Shown piece after piece: positions 1 to 10,261 of a stretch of 64,000 nucleotides of DNA (its first letter is position 1; each line of letters starts with the position of its first letter). The translations under genes and the position numbers were made by a program. The stretch spans positions 124,001 through 188,000 of the forward strand of contig NZ_WHJG01000007.1 of the NCBI RefSeq assembly GCF_011682175.1. The letters are read 5' to 3'. A model generated the notes under the pieces. The model made no database searches, was not told where the DNA came from, and was given only the letters and a program-made list of their open reading frames with translations. The DNA comes from Massilia frigida (GTDB lineage: Bacteria > Pseudomonadota > Gammaproteobacteria > Burkholderiales > Burkholderiaceae_D).

Positions 1-1266
1 GCTGAGCAACTGGCGCTGCACCGGTGTCAGCGGCAACTGGACGGCCAGCCGCGCCAGGGTTTCCAGGTCAAGTTGGCGGGCGCTCACTTTCACTTGTTCG
101 GGGCGCTTGCCGCGCGCCGGCACATAGGATTCGGACAGGGTGGTCGGCGCCAGGCCCAGGCCGTCGGCGGTGAGCAGGGAAAAATCGGTGAGCGTCACTT
201 CATGGCCCTGGGCGCCGAAGGCCGGGGCGCCGCGGTTGCTGCCGGAGGCAAAGGTTTCGCGCGCCGACAGGCGGCCGCGCACGCGTGTCAGTTCCAGCGC
301 CGGCAAGTCGCGTCCCAGGCGCGCCGACACGCCGGCCAGCGCCACGTCGGCGGTAAAACCGGCCAGCTTGGCCCGGTCCAGGCTCAGCCAGGCGCGCACC
401 GATCCCTGGCCCTGGCTGATTTTCACCGGATAATCGAGGTAGGGGGTCCAGGCCGACAGGTCGGTATCGGGCAGGTCGGCGTACAGCTCGCCCTTCCACT
501 GGCCGATATCGGCCATGCGCGCCGCGAAACGCGGATGGGCAAAGTCGGCGCGCACGTCGAGCGGCCCGGCCAGGCTGGCCGGGGGCGTGGCGCGCAAGCC
601 GAAGCGGTGGTGCTGCCAGCGGTTCTTGAGCACCATGTCGACGTTTTCCAGCGCCAGCACCGGGGCGCCGCGCAACTGGTCGGTCCACTGCACCCGCCCT
701 TCGCGGATCACGATCCGGCGCTGCTTGAACACCCAGTCGGCGCCACTGCCATCGCCATCCGCATGGCGCTTGATGAGCATGCCCGCCACGAACAGCTGGC
801 CGGCCGCGTCGCGCCGGATATCCAGGTCGGGACGAATGATGTCGAGCGAATAAAAGCGCGGTTCCAGGGTCGGCACGCTCCACCACGACAGGGTGGCCGA
901 CACGCTCGGCAAGCTCAGCACCTGGCGCCCGCCCGGGTCGCGCACAATCACATCGCCCAGGAACAGGTTGGGGCGCAGGCCGTGCCAGGACGCGTAGATG
1001 CGGGTGATGCTCACCTCGCTGCCCAGGGCGCGGCTGGCGATGCGCTCGATATTGCCCTTGTAATAGTCGATATTCGGCAAAATCAGGTAGCGCAGCACCA
1101 AAAACACGATGGTGAAGATGAAATACACCAGCAGCGCCAGCTTGATGGTAAAGCCCAGCACATGGTGGGTGGCGCGGTTGCATACCCGATAGGCGGAGCG
1201 CAGCCGCCGCCAGCGCTCTGCGATGGGCAGGTGCTCGGCGGGCGTCTGTGCTTCCGGTGTGTGCAT
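1..1266 (-). CDS. YhdP family protein (DUF3971), 5' part, truncated by window edge
   Basis: The reverse-strand frame is open from an ATG at 1266 to base 1, giving 422 codons, and the C-terminus lies outside the window. After about 40 cytoplasmic residues there is one membrane span (about residues 43-63), then the long beta-rich region typical of TIGR02099/YhdP. YhdP belongs to the AsmA-like, chorein-type bridge proteins (TamB, YhdP, YdbH) that connect inner and outer membrane and carry phospholipid across the periplasm. The protein normally exceeds 1,200 residues, so about a third is here. It is divergent from glnE, with about 200 bp between the two starts. The family is assigned by recognition of the N-terminal anchor and the NIDYYKGNIER-like segment; the role is inferred from the family. 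Confidence 0.75.
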   Translation of the reverse strand, partial: MHTPEAQTPAEHLPIAERWRRLRSAYRVCNRATHHVLGFTIKLALLVYFIFTIVFLVLRYLILPNIDYYKGNIERIASRALGSEVSITRIYASWHGLRPNLFLGDVIVRDPGGRQVLSLPSVSATLSWWSVPTLEPRFYSLDIIRPDLDIRRDAAGQLFVAGMLIKRHADGDGSGADWVFKQRRIVIREGRVQWTDQLRGAPVLALENVDMVLKNRWQHHRFGLRATPPASLAGPLDVRADFAHPRFAARMADIGQWKGELYADLPDTDLSAWTPYLDYPVKISQGQGSVRAWLSLDRAKLAGFTADVALAGVSARLGRDLPALELTRVRGRLSARETFASGSNRGAPAFGAQGHEVTLTDFSLLTADGLGLAPTTLSESYVPARGKRPEQVKVSARQLDLETLARLAVQLPLTPVQRQLLS

Positions 1267-1468
1267 CAATAAGCTGATAAAGGGTCCGCCGTGTAAATGT
1301 ATTGCAAGAAGGTAGCGCTTGCGTGAATGCCGCCCACTCCCTTACCATCGTCCTGATCCGCACCGCGGCGGGCCTTGCGCGGCGCGGCCCTTCGCGGCGC
1401 GGCCCAATTCTACCTTATACAGCCCTGGCTGAACCCGACTTTCACTCACCCCGACCCCACGCCAACCC

Positions 1469-4225
1469 ATGAACCGAGCTTCCCTGACACCGCTGTCGCG
1501 CTTTTACCAACGCTGGCTGGCGGCCGACCCCGGCCGGGCCGGCGCCGTCGCCACCCTGGGCGCGGCCGCCATCGACCAGCTCGACCTGGCGCACGCGCTG
1601 GCCAGCCAGCGCGCTGCCGACGGCGCCGCGCTGCCGCTGGGGCGCGCCATGCGGCGCCTGCGCAACCTGCTGGTGGCCGGCCTGATCGCGCGTGACCTCG
1701 ATGGCCGCGCCGAGCTGGCCGAAGTGGTCGCCAGCATGACCGGCTTCGCCGATTTCGCCATCCGCACCCATCTGGCGGCCCTGATGACCGAGCAAGTGGC
1801 CAGCCACGGCATGCCAGTCGGCTACGAATCGGGCTTGCCGCTAGAAATGATTGTGTTGGCCATGGGCAAGCAAGGCGGCGGCGAACTGAATGTCTCGTCC
1901 GACATCGACCTGATCTTCGTCTACCCGGAAGATGGCGACACCGCCGCCGGACCGGGCCAGCGCCCCCTGTCGAACCATGAATTTTTCGCGCGCCTGGGCA
2001 AGAAGCTGATCGCCGCCCTGTCCGAAATCACCGAAGATGGCTTCACCTTCCGGGTCGACATGGCGCTGCGCCCGAACGGCAATTCCGGCCCGCTGGTGGC
2101 CAGCCTGAACATGGTGGAGGAATACCTGATCGTCCAGGGCCGCGAATGGGAACGCTACGCCTGGGTCAAGGCGCGCGCCGTCACCGGCACGGCGGTCGAT
2201 ATCGCCGCCCTGGAAGCCATCGTGCACCCTTTTGTCTACCGGCGCTATCTCGATTTCGGCGTGATCGATGCGATCCGCACCATGCACGCCCAGATCCGGG
2301 CCGAGGTCGACCGCCAGGAACGGCTGCACCCGGACCGCAGCAATAACGTCAAGCTGGGCCGTGGCGGGATCCGCGAAATCGAATTCCTGGCCCAGGTATT
2401 CCAGCTGATCCGGGGCGGGCGCGATGCCGCCCTGCGCGACCGTTCCACCCGCGCCACCCTGCGCGTGCTGGCCGACAAGGAACTGCTGACCCCGGACACG
2501 GTCGACCAGTTGCTCGACTCCTACAGCTTCCTGCGCAACCTGGAACACCGCCTGCAATACCTGGACGACGCCCAGACCCACACCCTGCCCGCCAGCGAGG
2601 CCGACCGCGCCGTCATCGCGCAAATGATGCGCCTGCCGGACGTTCCCACCCTGCTGGCGCGGCTGGAGCAGCACCGCCATTTTGTCGCCGCCCAGTTCGA
2701 CGCCATCTTCAGCGACAAGTCCGAGCAACATGGCGACACGGTCGACCCGGCGGCCAGCAGCTGGGCCGGGGCCGACCTCGACAACCGCGAAGCGATCGAG
2801 GCGCATTTGCGCGCCTTGAGCTTCGACGATGCCGGCGGCGCCGCCCAGCGCCTGATGAGCACCTGGCAGTCCGGCAAGGTGCAAGCCCTGCCGGAAGCGA
2901 GCCGCACCCGGCTGCTGGCGCTGGTCAACGCCGCCCTGCCCCTGATCGCCAAGACGGCGGCCGAGGCCGGTGCCGGCAGCGCCAGTTCCACCCTGACCCG
3001 GCTGCTGGCGTTTTTCGAAGCCATCGCGCGCCGCTCGGCCTATCTGTCCTTGCTGACCGAATACCCGCACACCCTGGAGCGGGTGATCCGCATGATGTAC
3101 GCCAGCGGCTGGGCCGCCACCTTCCTGACCCAGCACCCGATCGTGCTCGACGAACTGCTCGACGAGCGGGTCAGGAGCGCCGTGCCCGACTGCGCCGCCC
3201 TGGCCGCCGAACTGAAGGAACAACTGGGCGCGGCCGCCGGCGACACCGAACGCCAGATGGATATCCTGCGCGAAGCCCACCATGCGCAACTGTTCCGCCT
3301 GCTGGCGCAAGACCTGGCCGGCGAGCTGACCGTGGAAAAGCTGGCCGACTACCTGTCGGCGCTGGCCGACACCATCGTCGCGGCCACCATCGACGCCGCC
3401 TGGCAAGCGATCGCCACCCGCCACCGCGAGGTGCCGCGCTTTGCCGTCATCGCCTACGGCAAGCTGGGCGGCAAGGAGCTCGGCTATGTGTCGGACCTGG
3501 ACCTGATTTTCCTGTTCGACGACGACGACCAGGAAGCGCCCGGTAACTACGCCAAGCTGGCCCAGCGTTTCATCACCTGGATGACGGCCCACACCTCGGC
3601 CGGCATTTTGTTCGACATCGATACCGCGCTGCGCCCGGACGGCGCCAGCGGCATGCTGGTATCGAGCCTGGCCGCGTTCGAGCGCTACCAGGAAAATTCG
3701 GCCTGGATCTGGGAACACCAGGCGCTCACGCGGGCGCGCTTTTGCGCCGGCGACGCCGCCATCGGCGCGCGTTTCGAAGCGGTGCGCGAAGGGGTGCTGC
3801 GGCTGGAGCGCACGGCGCGCGCGGACGAGCTGCGCGAGGAAGTGCTCAAGATGCGCAAGAAGATGCACGACGCCTATCCGAGCCGCCCGGGCCAGTTCGA
3901 GCTCAAGCAGGATGAGGGCGGCATGATCGATATCGAATTCATGTCGCAGTACCTGGTGCTGCGCCATGCGGCGCAGTATCCGCAGCTGACCGTCAACCTG
4001 GGTAACATCGGGCTGCTGCGCATGTTCGCCGACCTTGGGCTGATCGATGCCGATCTGGCGCTGGCGGTGGGCGACGCCTACCGCGCCATGCGCAAGCTGC
4101 AGCACCAGTTGCGCTTGCAGGGCAAGGATAGCGCGCGCATCGACCCGGCGCTGGTGGCGCGCCACAGCGGCGCGGTGCGGCGCCTGTGGGCGGCGGTGTT
4201 CGATCTGGAGGGAGAAGCGGCTTAG
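1469..4225 (+). CDS. glnE: Bifunctional glutamine synthetase adenylyltransferase/deadenylase
   Basis: 918 residues, close to the usual GlnE length of about 950. GlnE attaches AMP to a tyrosine on glutamine synthetase when nitrogen is plentiful and removes it when nitrogen is short, under PII control. Two nucleotidyltransferase domains are visible: the N-terminal adenylyl-removing domain has GGGELNVSSDID with aspartates near 145 and 147, and the C-terminal adenylylating domain has GGKELGYVSDLD near 668-678. Both catalytic Asp pairs are intact. The start MNRASLTPLSRF gives the whole expected N-terminus. Its target glnA lies about 21 kb away in this window (25248-26663). A hairpin terminator follows the stop. 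Confidence 0.96.
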   Translation: MNRASLTPLSRFYQRWLAADPGRAGAVATLGAAAIDQLDLAHALASQRAADGAALPLGRAMRRLRNLLVAGLIARDLDGRAELAEVVASMTGFADFAIRTHLAALMTEQVASHGMPVGYESGLPLEMIVLAMGKQGGGELNVSSDIDLIFVYPEDGDTAAGPGQRPLSNHEFFARLGKKLIAALSEITEDGFTFRVDMALRPNGNSGPLVASLNMVEEYLIVQGREWERYAWVKARAVTGTAVDIAALEAIVHPFVYRRYLDFGVIDAIRTMHAQIRAEVDRQERLHPDRSNNVKLGRGGIREIEFLAQVFQLIRGGRDAALRDRSTRATLRVLADKELLTPDTVDQLLDSYSFLRNLEHRLQYLDDAQTHTLPASEADRAVIAQMMRLPDVPTLLARLEQHRHFVAAQFDAIFSDKSEQHGDTVDPAASSWAGADLDNREAIEAHLRALSFDDAGGAAQRLMSTWQSGKVQALPEASRTRLLALVNAALPLIAKTAAEAGAGSASSTLTRLLAFFEAIARRSAYLSLLTEYPHTLERVIRMMYASGWAATFLTQHPIVLDELLDERVRSAVPDCAALAAELKEQLGAAAGDTERQMDILREAHHAQLFRLLAQDLAGELTVEKLADYLSALADTIVAATIDAAWQAIATRHREVPRFAVIAYGKLGGKELGYVSDLDLIFLFDDDDQEAPGNYAKLAQRFITWMTAHTSAGILFDIDTALRPDGASGMLVSSLAAFERYQENSAWIWEHQALTRARFCAGDAAIGARFEAVREGVLRLERTARADELREEVLKMRKKMHDAYPSRPGQFELKQDEGGMIDIEFMSQYLVLRHAAQYPQLTVNLGNIGLLRMFADLGLIDADLALAVGDAYRAMRKLQHQLRLQGKDSARIDPALVARHSGAVRRLWAAVFDLEGEAA

Positions 4226-4248
4226 CGCACCGATTCGTCGTTCCCTAA

Positions 4249-4277
4249 AAAAAACCCGGCGCAAGGCCGGGTTTTGT
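4249..4277. terminator. Bidirectional hairpin terminator between glnE and TonB receptor 1
   Basis: AAAACCCGGC at 4251-4260 pairs with GCCGGGTTTT at 4266-4275, with a loop of about 5 nt. A-rich and T-rich flanks on the two sides let it serve both the rightward glnE transcript and the leftward receptor transcript, which end on either side of it. Confidence 0.85.
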
Positions 4278-4313
4278 CATTGGCGCCGCCCAGCGGCGCC
4301 CTGCTTCACAGCA

Positions 4314-7109
4314 TCAGAACTGATACTGCGCCGCGATGCGGACCGAACGGCCGCGCGATGGCACCTCGGTGGCACGCACATCCGCCACCGGCGCGCGGTC
4401 GAACACGTTGTACAGGTTCAGGTACAAGGTGGTCTTGGCGAAGCCGGTGTAGGTCAGGTTCATGTCGGTGACCACATCACGCCTGATCTGGCAGTATTCC
4501 GGCGTAAAACCCTGCCCTTCGCAACCGGCGGCCATGTAGTTGGCGTCGTACTTGTTCTCGTACAGACGGGTACCCGGCACGTAGGTCAGCGCGCCGCCCA
4601 CGTTCCAGGCGCCGCGCGACCATGCCGTCGAAGCCCGCACGCGGTAGCGTGGGTTCTCGTAGTTGCCCGCCAGGTTTTCCGTAAAGGTATCGGTCACCGT
4701 ATCCCAGCTGCGGTAATCGAGCTGGTAGTTGGCTTTCAGGTTGCTCACCAGCTTGCCGGCCGAACCCATGTTCCAGCGGTGGTTCAATTCCATGTCCAGA
4801 CCGGCAACGCGGGTGCGGTTCATGTTTTCGTAACGGTTGGAAATCGACGCGATCGGACCGACCGGGAACACGATGTCCTTGCCGGTCAGTTCCTTGGCGC
4901 GCGCCGACAGGCGCTGGTCGTCGGCCGTCACGCCGAGGCGGTTGACCGAGCCCGGACGGCGGTCTTCATCGGCCAACAGCTGGGCCGTGCCCTTGGTATC
5001 GATTTCGTTGCGGCGCTCGATATGGTAGTAGTCGAGCGTCATGCTCAGGTTGGCCAGCGGTTCGACCACGAAGCCCAGGTTGAAGCTGCGCGATTTTTCC
5101 GGCTCCAGCTCGGGGTTACCCTGGGTGGAGGAGGCGAAGCTGACGCTGCAACCGATGTCGCGCGCGCGCAGCGCGTCGGCCTGGTCGATCGTGGTGCCGG
5201 TCTTGAGCGCCGTGTACAGCTGGTTGGCGGTGGCGCAACGCTTCGGATCGACGTTACTGTTGCGGAAGGCCGACAGCTCGACCTTGCCCGTTTCCGCCAG
5301 GTTCGGTGCGCGGAAGCCATTGGCCACGGTGGCGCGCACCATGAAGCGCTTGTTCACTTCGTAGCGCATGCCCACTTTCGGCACCAGCGACAGGTCGGTG
5401 TTGCCCACCTTGTCGGCACGCACCGCCGCGTTCACTTCAAACGCCTTGGTCAGCGGCGCATTGACTTCGGCAAAAGCGGCGCTGATGTTGCGCGCACCCT
5501 CGACGTTGATCGAGCCCAGGCCCACAATCTGGCCGCTGGAGACGTTGTCGCTGACAAAAGCGTTGAAGGAATCGCGCCGGAAGTCGGCGCCGATCGCCAG
5601 GCTGAGCGGGCCGCCGTCCAGCTGCATCAGCTCGCGCGTGGCATTGGCATCGATGAAGCTCTGCTTCGACTCGCCGCCGAAGACGTACACCGGGAACATG
5701 CGCAGCAGCAGGTCCGGGCTGTTGACACCGCCAAAGCGGTATTCGCCGCTCTTGATCGCGGCGTCGTACACGGCCGCATTGCGGCGGCCGCGATCGACGT
5801 TGTTGACTTTCGAGCCCATCATGCCGAGCGCCGTCGACCAGTCCCAGCCGAAGTCGCTGCCTTCGATCCCGGCCAGCACCCGGTATTGCTTCGCTTTCGC
5901 ATCTTTCATGGACGTGAGCGCATCGTCGGCGTAGCGGTAACGCAGGGCGACCGGGAAATCGTAAGGATTGTCCGGATGGCCGACCGGCAGTTTCGGCTCG
6001 GTGTACGAGTTTAACTTGCGGTCCTTGCTGTTATACCAGGTCGAGGGGGTACCGGTGTATTGCAGGATCGGCGCCGCGTTGTAGTAGGTGGTGTTGGTCT
6101 GGCCCAGGGTCAGTTCGGAAAAGCCGACCCGGTTGCCGCCCAGCTTCATGCGTCCGGTACCGAAGAAATTGTAGCGCTTCGCTTCCGGGCTGCGGCCCAC
6201 GCCGGCCCACTGGTCGTAGCGGCAGGTGCCGTCGATCACGTTGTCGCAACCGGCGCGCGGGGTGCTGAAGCTCTTGCCGGCCAGCGCGGGATTGGCTGGA
6301 TACGGGTTGGGATAGCGGTCGACGAAGTTGCCCGGATACGAGTAGGTCGACTGCACGCCGAAACTCGGATTGACATACTGGCCCCAGAAGGCCGGCACGG
6401 TATTGATGATGTCGCGGTTCGAGTAGGGTTCGCGGTGGTAAGCCTCGAAGTGGCCGAACACATTGTAGCCGTCGGCTTCGAAGTCGCCCATGCCCATGGT
6501 CAGGGAGGCGGTCTTGCTCTTGTCCAGCTTGCTGTTAAGCAGGGATTGGCGCATTCCGCCCTTGGCCAGCACGCCCTGGAAATCGCGCTTGGTGATGATG
6601 TTGATCACGCCGGCGACTGCGTCCGAACCGTACACGGCGGAGGCGCCGTCGAGCAGCACTTCGATGCGCTCGATCGCTTCCGACGGCATGGCGTCGATGT
6701 TCACGAACGTTTGCTGGCCGCCATCGGCCAGGCCGTAGTTGGCCACGCGCCGTCCGTTGAGCAGGGTCAGCGTGGAATTCTTGCCGAGGTTGCGCAGCGA
6801 CACACCCGAGGCGCCGCCGGCGAAGGAGTTGCCGCCGCTCTTGTCGGACAGGGTCGTCGTGCCGCTGGACGTGAGCGTGTCGAGCACGTCCTTGACGGTA
6901 CTGGCGCCCATGGCGGCGATTTCGGTCTTGCCGACTACTTGCACGGTCGACGAGGTTTCGGTATCGACCGCGCGCTTGATGTTCGAGCCGGTGACGATCA
7001 CTTTCTGGATCGGCTGGGCCGCTGGCGCTTGCGCCAGGGCGAGCTGGGACGTGCCCAGGGTCAGGGCGACGGCGACGACGCTGCGTTTCAATGCGAGTTT
7101 CTTGTTCAA
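4314..7109 (-). CDS. TonB-dependent outer-membrane receptor 1
   Basis: 931 residues. A signal peptide covers about residues 1-26 (cleavage near ALA-QA). The plug follows at about 45-165, with the family blocks LLNGRR, ERIEVLLDGASAVYGSD and AGVIN, then a 22-strand-type barrel ending in YQF, the aromatic C-terminus recognised by the BAM machinery. Such receptors import iron chelates, vitamins or oligosaccharides using TonB energy; the substrate cannot be told from sequence. The start is a TTG at 7109 with CCTGGAG upstream, and this choice gives the complete signal peptide. It is paralogous to the next receptor (7370-10261), with near-identical leader style. A shared 15-bp motif lies upstream (7128-7142). 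No TonB, ExbB or substrate enzyme genes are adjacent. Confidence 0.9.
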   Translation of the reverse strand: MNKKLALKRSVVAVALTLGTSQLALAQAPAAQPIQKVIVTGSNIKRAVDTETSSTVQVVGKTEIAAMGASTVKDVLDTLTSSGTTTLSDKSGGNSFAGGASGVSLRNLGKNSTLTLLNGRRVANYGLADGGQQTFVNIDAMPSEAIERIEVLLDGASAVYGSDAVAGVINIITKRDFQGVLAKGGMRQSLLNSKLDKSKTASLTMGMGDFEADGYNVFGHFEAYHREPYSNRDIINTVPAFWGQYVNPSFGVQSTYSYPGNFVDRYPNPYPANPALAGKSFSTPRAGCDNVIDGTCRYDQWAGVGRSPEAKRYNFFGTGRMKLGGNRVGFSELTLGQTNTTYYNAAPILQYTGTPSTWYNSKDRKLNSYTEPKLPVGHPDNPYDFPVALRYRYADDALTSMKDAKAKQYRVLAGIEGSDFGWDWSTALGMMGSKVNNVDRGRRNAAVYDAAIKSGEYRFGGVNSPDLLLRMFPVYVFGGESKQSFIDANATRELMQLDGGPLSLAIGADFRRDSFNAFVSDNVSSGQIVGLGSINVEGARNISAAFAEVNAPLTKAFEVNAAVRADKVGNTDLSLVPKVGMRYEVNKRFMVRATVANGFRAPNLAETGKVELSAFRNSNVDPKRCATANQLYTALKTGTTIDQADALRARDIGCSVSFASSTQGNPELEPEKSRSFNLGFVVEPLANLSMTLDYYHIERRNEIDTKGTAQLLADEDRRPGSVNRLGVTADDQRLSARAKELTGKDIVFPVGPIASISNRYENMNRTRVAGLDMELNHRWNMGSAGKLVSNLKANYQLDYRSWDTVTDTFTENLAGNYENPRYRVRASTAWSRGAWNVGGALTYVPGTRLYENKYDANYMAAGCEGQGFTPEYCQIRRDVVTDMNLTYTGFAKTTLYLNLYNVFDRAPVADVRATEVPSRGRSVRIAAQYQF

Positions 7110-7127
7110 TTGAGCTCCAGGAATGCT

Positions 7128-7142
7128 TTATAAGTATGGGTA
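7128..7142 (-). promoter_or_regulatory. 15-bp motif shared upstream of the two tandem TonB receptors (copy 1)
   Basis: Top strand TTATAAGTATGGGTA; on the transcribed strand TACCCATACTTATAA. It lies 19 bp upstream of the TTG start of receptor 1. The same motif with one change occurs at 10321-10335 upstream of receptor 2. It could be a -10 region plus operator, or a regulator site. Function is inferred only from conservation between the two paralogues; receptor 3 (15530-18292) lacks it. Confidence 0.45.
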
Positions 7143-7318
7143 GACCATGTTTTCCGTTTCCCGCCGCGCACGAGCCCGCAGGCCCGCGCGCTCGCGAGGG
7201 CCATGAATTTCTCACAAAGGTGGATTGAAGACCAAGAGGAATTCACAAAAAGATGTGCATACGCACTTTTTCGTGTTTTCCGCGCTACAAAAGATGCCCG
7301 TCAGCGCACGTACAGCGC

Positions 7319-7352
7319 AAAAAAAACCCGGCGCCAGGGCCGGGTTTTTTCA
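7319..7352. terminator. Rho-independent terminator downstream of TonB receptor 2
   Basis: AAAAAACCCGGC at 7321-7332 pairs with GCCGGGTTTTTT at 7339-7350. It lies just beyond the receptor 2 stop (7370) in the direction of transcription, and between the two receptor genes, so receptor 1 is expected to have its own promoter. Confidence 0.85.
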
Positions 7353-7369
7353 GGTACCGCCAGATCGGC

Positions 7370-10261
7370 TTAGAAGGCGTAACGCGCCGTCAGCTGGAAA
7401 TAGCGGCCGTAAGGATTGTGCAAACCCTCGTTGTAGCCGGCCAGCGGCTGGACGGAACTGTTGGTGCCGACAGCCGGGTCGTAAGGCGCCTTGGTGTCGA
7501 GCAGGTTCTGGATGTTCAGGTTCAGGGTCAGGTTCTTGATCCCGGTGTAGGTGTAACCCACGCCCAGACGGGTCCAGCTTTCGATCGAGCATTTCGGGAA
7601 ATACGCTTCGTACAGCGGCACGCTGGTGTCGCGATCCTGCTCGGCGTCGCTGTCCTGGCGCTTGCCGTACTGGCAGAACGGCTGGTCGTACGTCACTTCG
7701 CGGTTGTAGCGGCGCAGCAGCGACACCGGACCGGTGTAATCGATGCTGGCGTTGAACGCGTGCGTGCCGAAGGTCCACGACGACGACAGGGTGCTCTTCC
7801 AGCGTGGAAGGTAGCTGTTCGGCAAGCTGTAGTCGGCATAGCCCACATTCGTGCCGACCAGGTTGCGCTCAGGATCGCCCGCGTTCGCAGCCAGCGAGTA
7901 ATAGTCCATGTAGCTCGAGGTCAGTTTCGAGTTGAGCGAACCCCACTCGCCCAGGTTCTTGCGGAACGCCACATCGATATCGACGCCGCGCACTTCGACC
8001 GAGCCCTGGTTTTTCCACGGCAGCTTGACCATCAGCAGCGGGCCGCTGTTCTGGATCACATTGCCGTTGGCATCGCGCACCCAGTTGGCCGGGTTCGGAT
8101 CGCGCACCACGTTGCCCGGGGTACGGTCTTCGTCGCGCAGGGCATCTTCCTCGGAACCGAGGGCGACTTCGCCTTCCTTGCGGATCTTGTAGAAATCCAG
8201 GCCGATGTCGAAGGTGCTGGTCGGCGAGAACAGCACGCCGAAGGAAAGGCTCTTCGATTTTTCCGGCACCAGGTCGGGATTGGCGCCGCCGGTACCGGCC
8301 GCGCTCTTGGCGCAATCGAGTTCGGTGGCGCCTTCGCGCGGGGTCTCGCGATCGGCTTCGCAGCGGCGCGGATCGTACAGGTCCCTCAGGAAGAACTGGG
8401 CCCCGCCCGGTGTCACTTGCACCAGCGCCGGCGCGCGGAAACCGCGGCCATAAGTGCCGCGCAGGGCGATGCCGTCGGAGACGGTCCACTTGGCGCCGAC
8501 TTTGGGCACGAAGTTGGTTTTGATGCCAGGATACTTGTCGACGCGGCCGGCGAAATCCATCTCGAAGTTTTTCAGGAATGGCGTGCGCAGCTCGATGAAG
8601 CCCGATTTGACGTCGCGTTCGCCGTCGATGACGGTATTGGCCAGGCCATAAATGTCACCGCGCGCCAGAGCGGCATCGGGCGTCATCTTGATTTTCTCGC
8701 GCCGTATTTCGGCGCCCACCGCCAGGCCCATGGCGCCGCCGCCAAGCTGGCCGAACTGGGTCGACACTTTGGCATCCCATTGCAGGATCGAGGCCATGTT
8801 GTTGCTCGTCACATCGCGCGCCAGGGTCGGATCGGCCGACAGCGCCGCCAGCGAGGTGCCGGAATTGAGCTTGCGCAGGGTCGGCAGGTAGAGCATGCCG
8901 AAATAGGTATCTTCCTGGGTCGCCTTGTTGTACAGCACGGCGCTTTCCCAGTCCCAGCTGCCCACATTACCCTGCAGGCCGGCCACCACGCGCGCATTGT
9001 CGTTGATGGTCTCGGTGCCGCCGCGCAGGTTCTCGAAGCGGTAAGTGACCGAGGAGCGGGCATCCGGGAAAGGATTGTCCGGGTGGCCGATGCCCAGGAT
9101 GGCCTGGAATGGATCGCCCACCGCGGCACTGGTGAAGTTGGTGATGGTGGAGGTACCGATGGTGCTCGGATTGCTGGTATAAGAGCGCTTGGTGCGCGCG
9201 TAGCCCGCTTCGGCGAAGGCCTTGGTGTTCTGGCCCAGCTTGAACACGCCGCGCGTCATCACACTGGCATCCTTGCCATCGCCGATGCCTTCGGAGAAAC
9301 GGCTGGCGTCGAAGTTACAGAAAGTGCGTCCGATGAACACGCTGGTCGCCGGCAAGCCCATCGCGGTCGAGCCGACCAGTTGCTGGGACGGTTCGCAATT
9401 GGTGCGCGTGATCATGCGCTGGCCCATGTTGCTGCGGTTCACCGCGAAGTTACGGGTGCCCGGCGCGCTCTCGCGGTAGAACGATGGCGAACCCGAGGTG
9501 GTGCTGCCGTACGGGGTGGCGAAGCGCCCGTTGAGCAACTGGTAGGTTTCGTACTAGATGTCCTTGACATCCTTGCGCAGGACGCGGTCGCGCTGGGACA
9601 CGTCGGCGGTGATGAAGACGTTGTAGCCATCGCTCTCGACGTCGCCCTTGCCGAAGAAGAAGTTGGCGCCTTTGCGGGCAAATTTGCCATCGTCGTTGGC
9701 GCTGGCGCGGGCCGACACTTCGGTGCCCTGGTAGTTGGTCTTGGTAATGAAGTTGATCACGCCGCCGATGGCGTCGGAACCGTACACGGCCGAGGCGCCA
9801 TCCTTGAGGATCTCGACCCGTTCCAGGGCCGACAACGGAATCGCATTCAGGTCGTACAGGGTCGAATTGCCGTTGTTCGGATCGGCGTAAGCGGCCGGCG
9901 TCATGCGGCGGCCGTTGAGCAGGATCAGGGTCGAGGTCGAGGACAGGCCGCGCAGCGAAGCGGTCGACGCGCCGCGCGAGAAGCCGCCATCGTTGGTGTC
10001 GAGGTTGATGTCGCTGCCCATGGACGGCACTTTGCGCATCAGTTCAGTGACCGTGGCGGCGCCGCTGTCGCGGATATCCTTGCTGGTGATCACCTGGATC
10101 GGCTGGGTGCCCTCTTTTTCGGTGCGCTTCAGGTTCGAGCCGGTGATGTACACGGTGGCGGCCGGCGCCGTGGCAGCCTCTTGGGCCAGGGCGACGTGGG
10201 AAGTTCCGAGGGTTAAGGCGACGGCGATGACGCTCTGTTTCAATACCAAGTGCTTTTTCAA
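7370..10261 (-). pseudogene. TonB-dependent receptor 2, interrupted by one in-frame amber codon
   Basis: The frame spans 964 codons from a TTG start at 10261 (CTGGAG upstream) to a stop at 7370-7372. It has a signal peptide similar to receptor 1, a plug with LLNGRRMTP and ERVEILKDGASAVYGSD, and a C-terminus ending RYAF. Codon 236 (9554-9556) is TAG; the reading frame is the same before and after it, and 727 more codons follow without another stop. The context KDVKDI-stop-YETYQ fits a CAG-to-TAG change. Unless the stop is suppressed, only the plug is made and no barrel, so the gene is probably non-functional by a very recent mutation; a base-call error is the other explanation. It is a tandem paralogue of receptor 1, upstream of it in the direction of transcription. 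Confidence 0.8.

Noticed and set aside
1355-1412. GC-rich imperfect tandem repeats (GCGCGGCGCGGCCC-like) upstream of glnE
   Set aside because: Two short units only, typical of high-GC spacer sequence; no functional signal.
1841-4264. An 807-codon minus-strand frame antisense to glnE
   Set aside because: glnE has both intact nucleotidyltransferase motifs; the antisense product is Gln/His/Arg-rich with no domain.
7253-10216. A 987-codon open frame on the plus strand, antisense to TonB receptor 2
   Set aside because: The product is Arg/His/Val/Gln-rich with no family character, as expected when a high-GC gene on the other strand has few stops; the reverse-strand frame has a signal peptide, plug and barrel.
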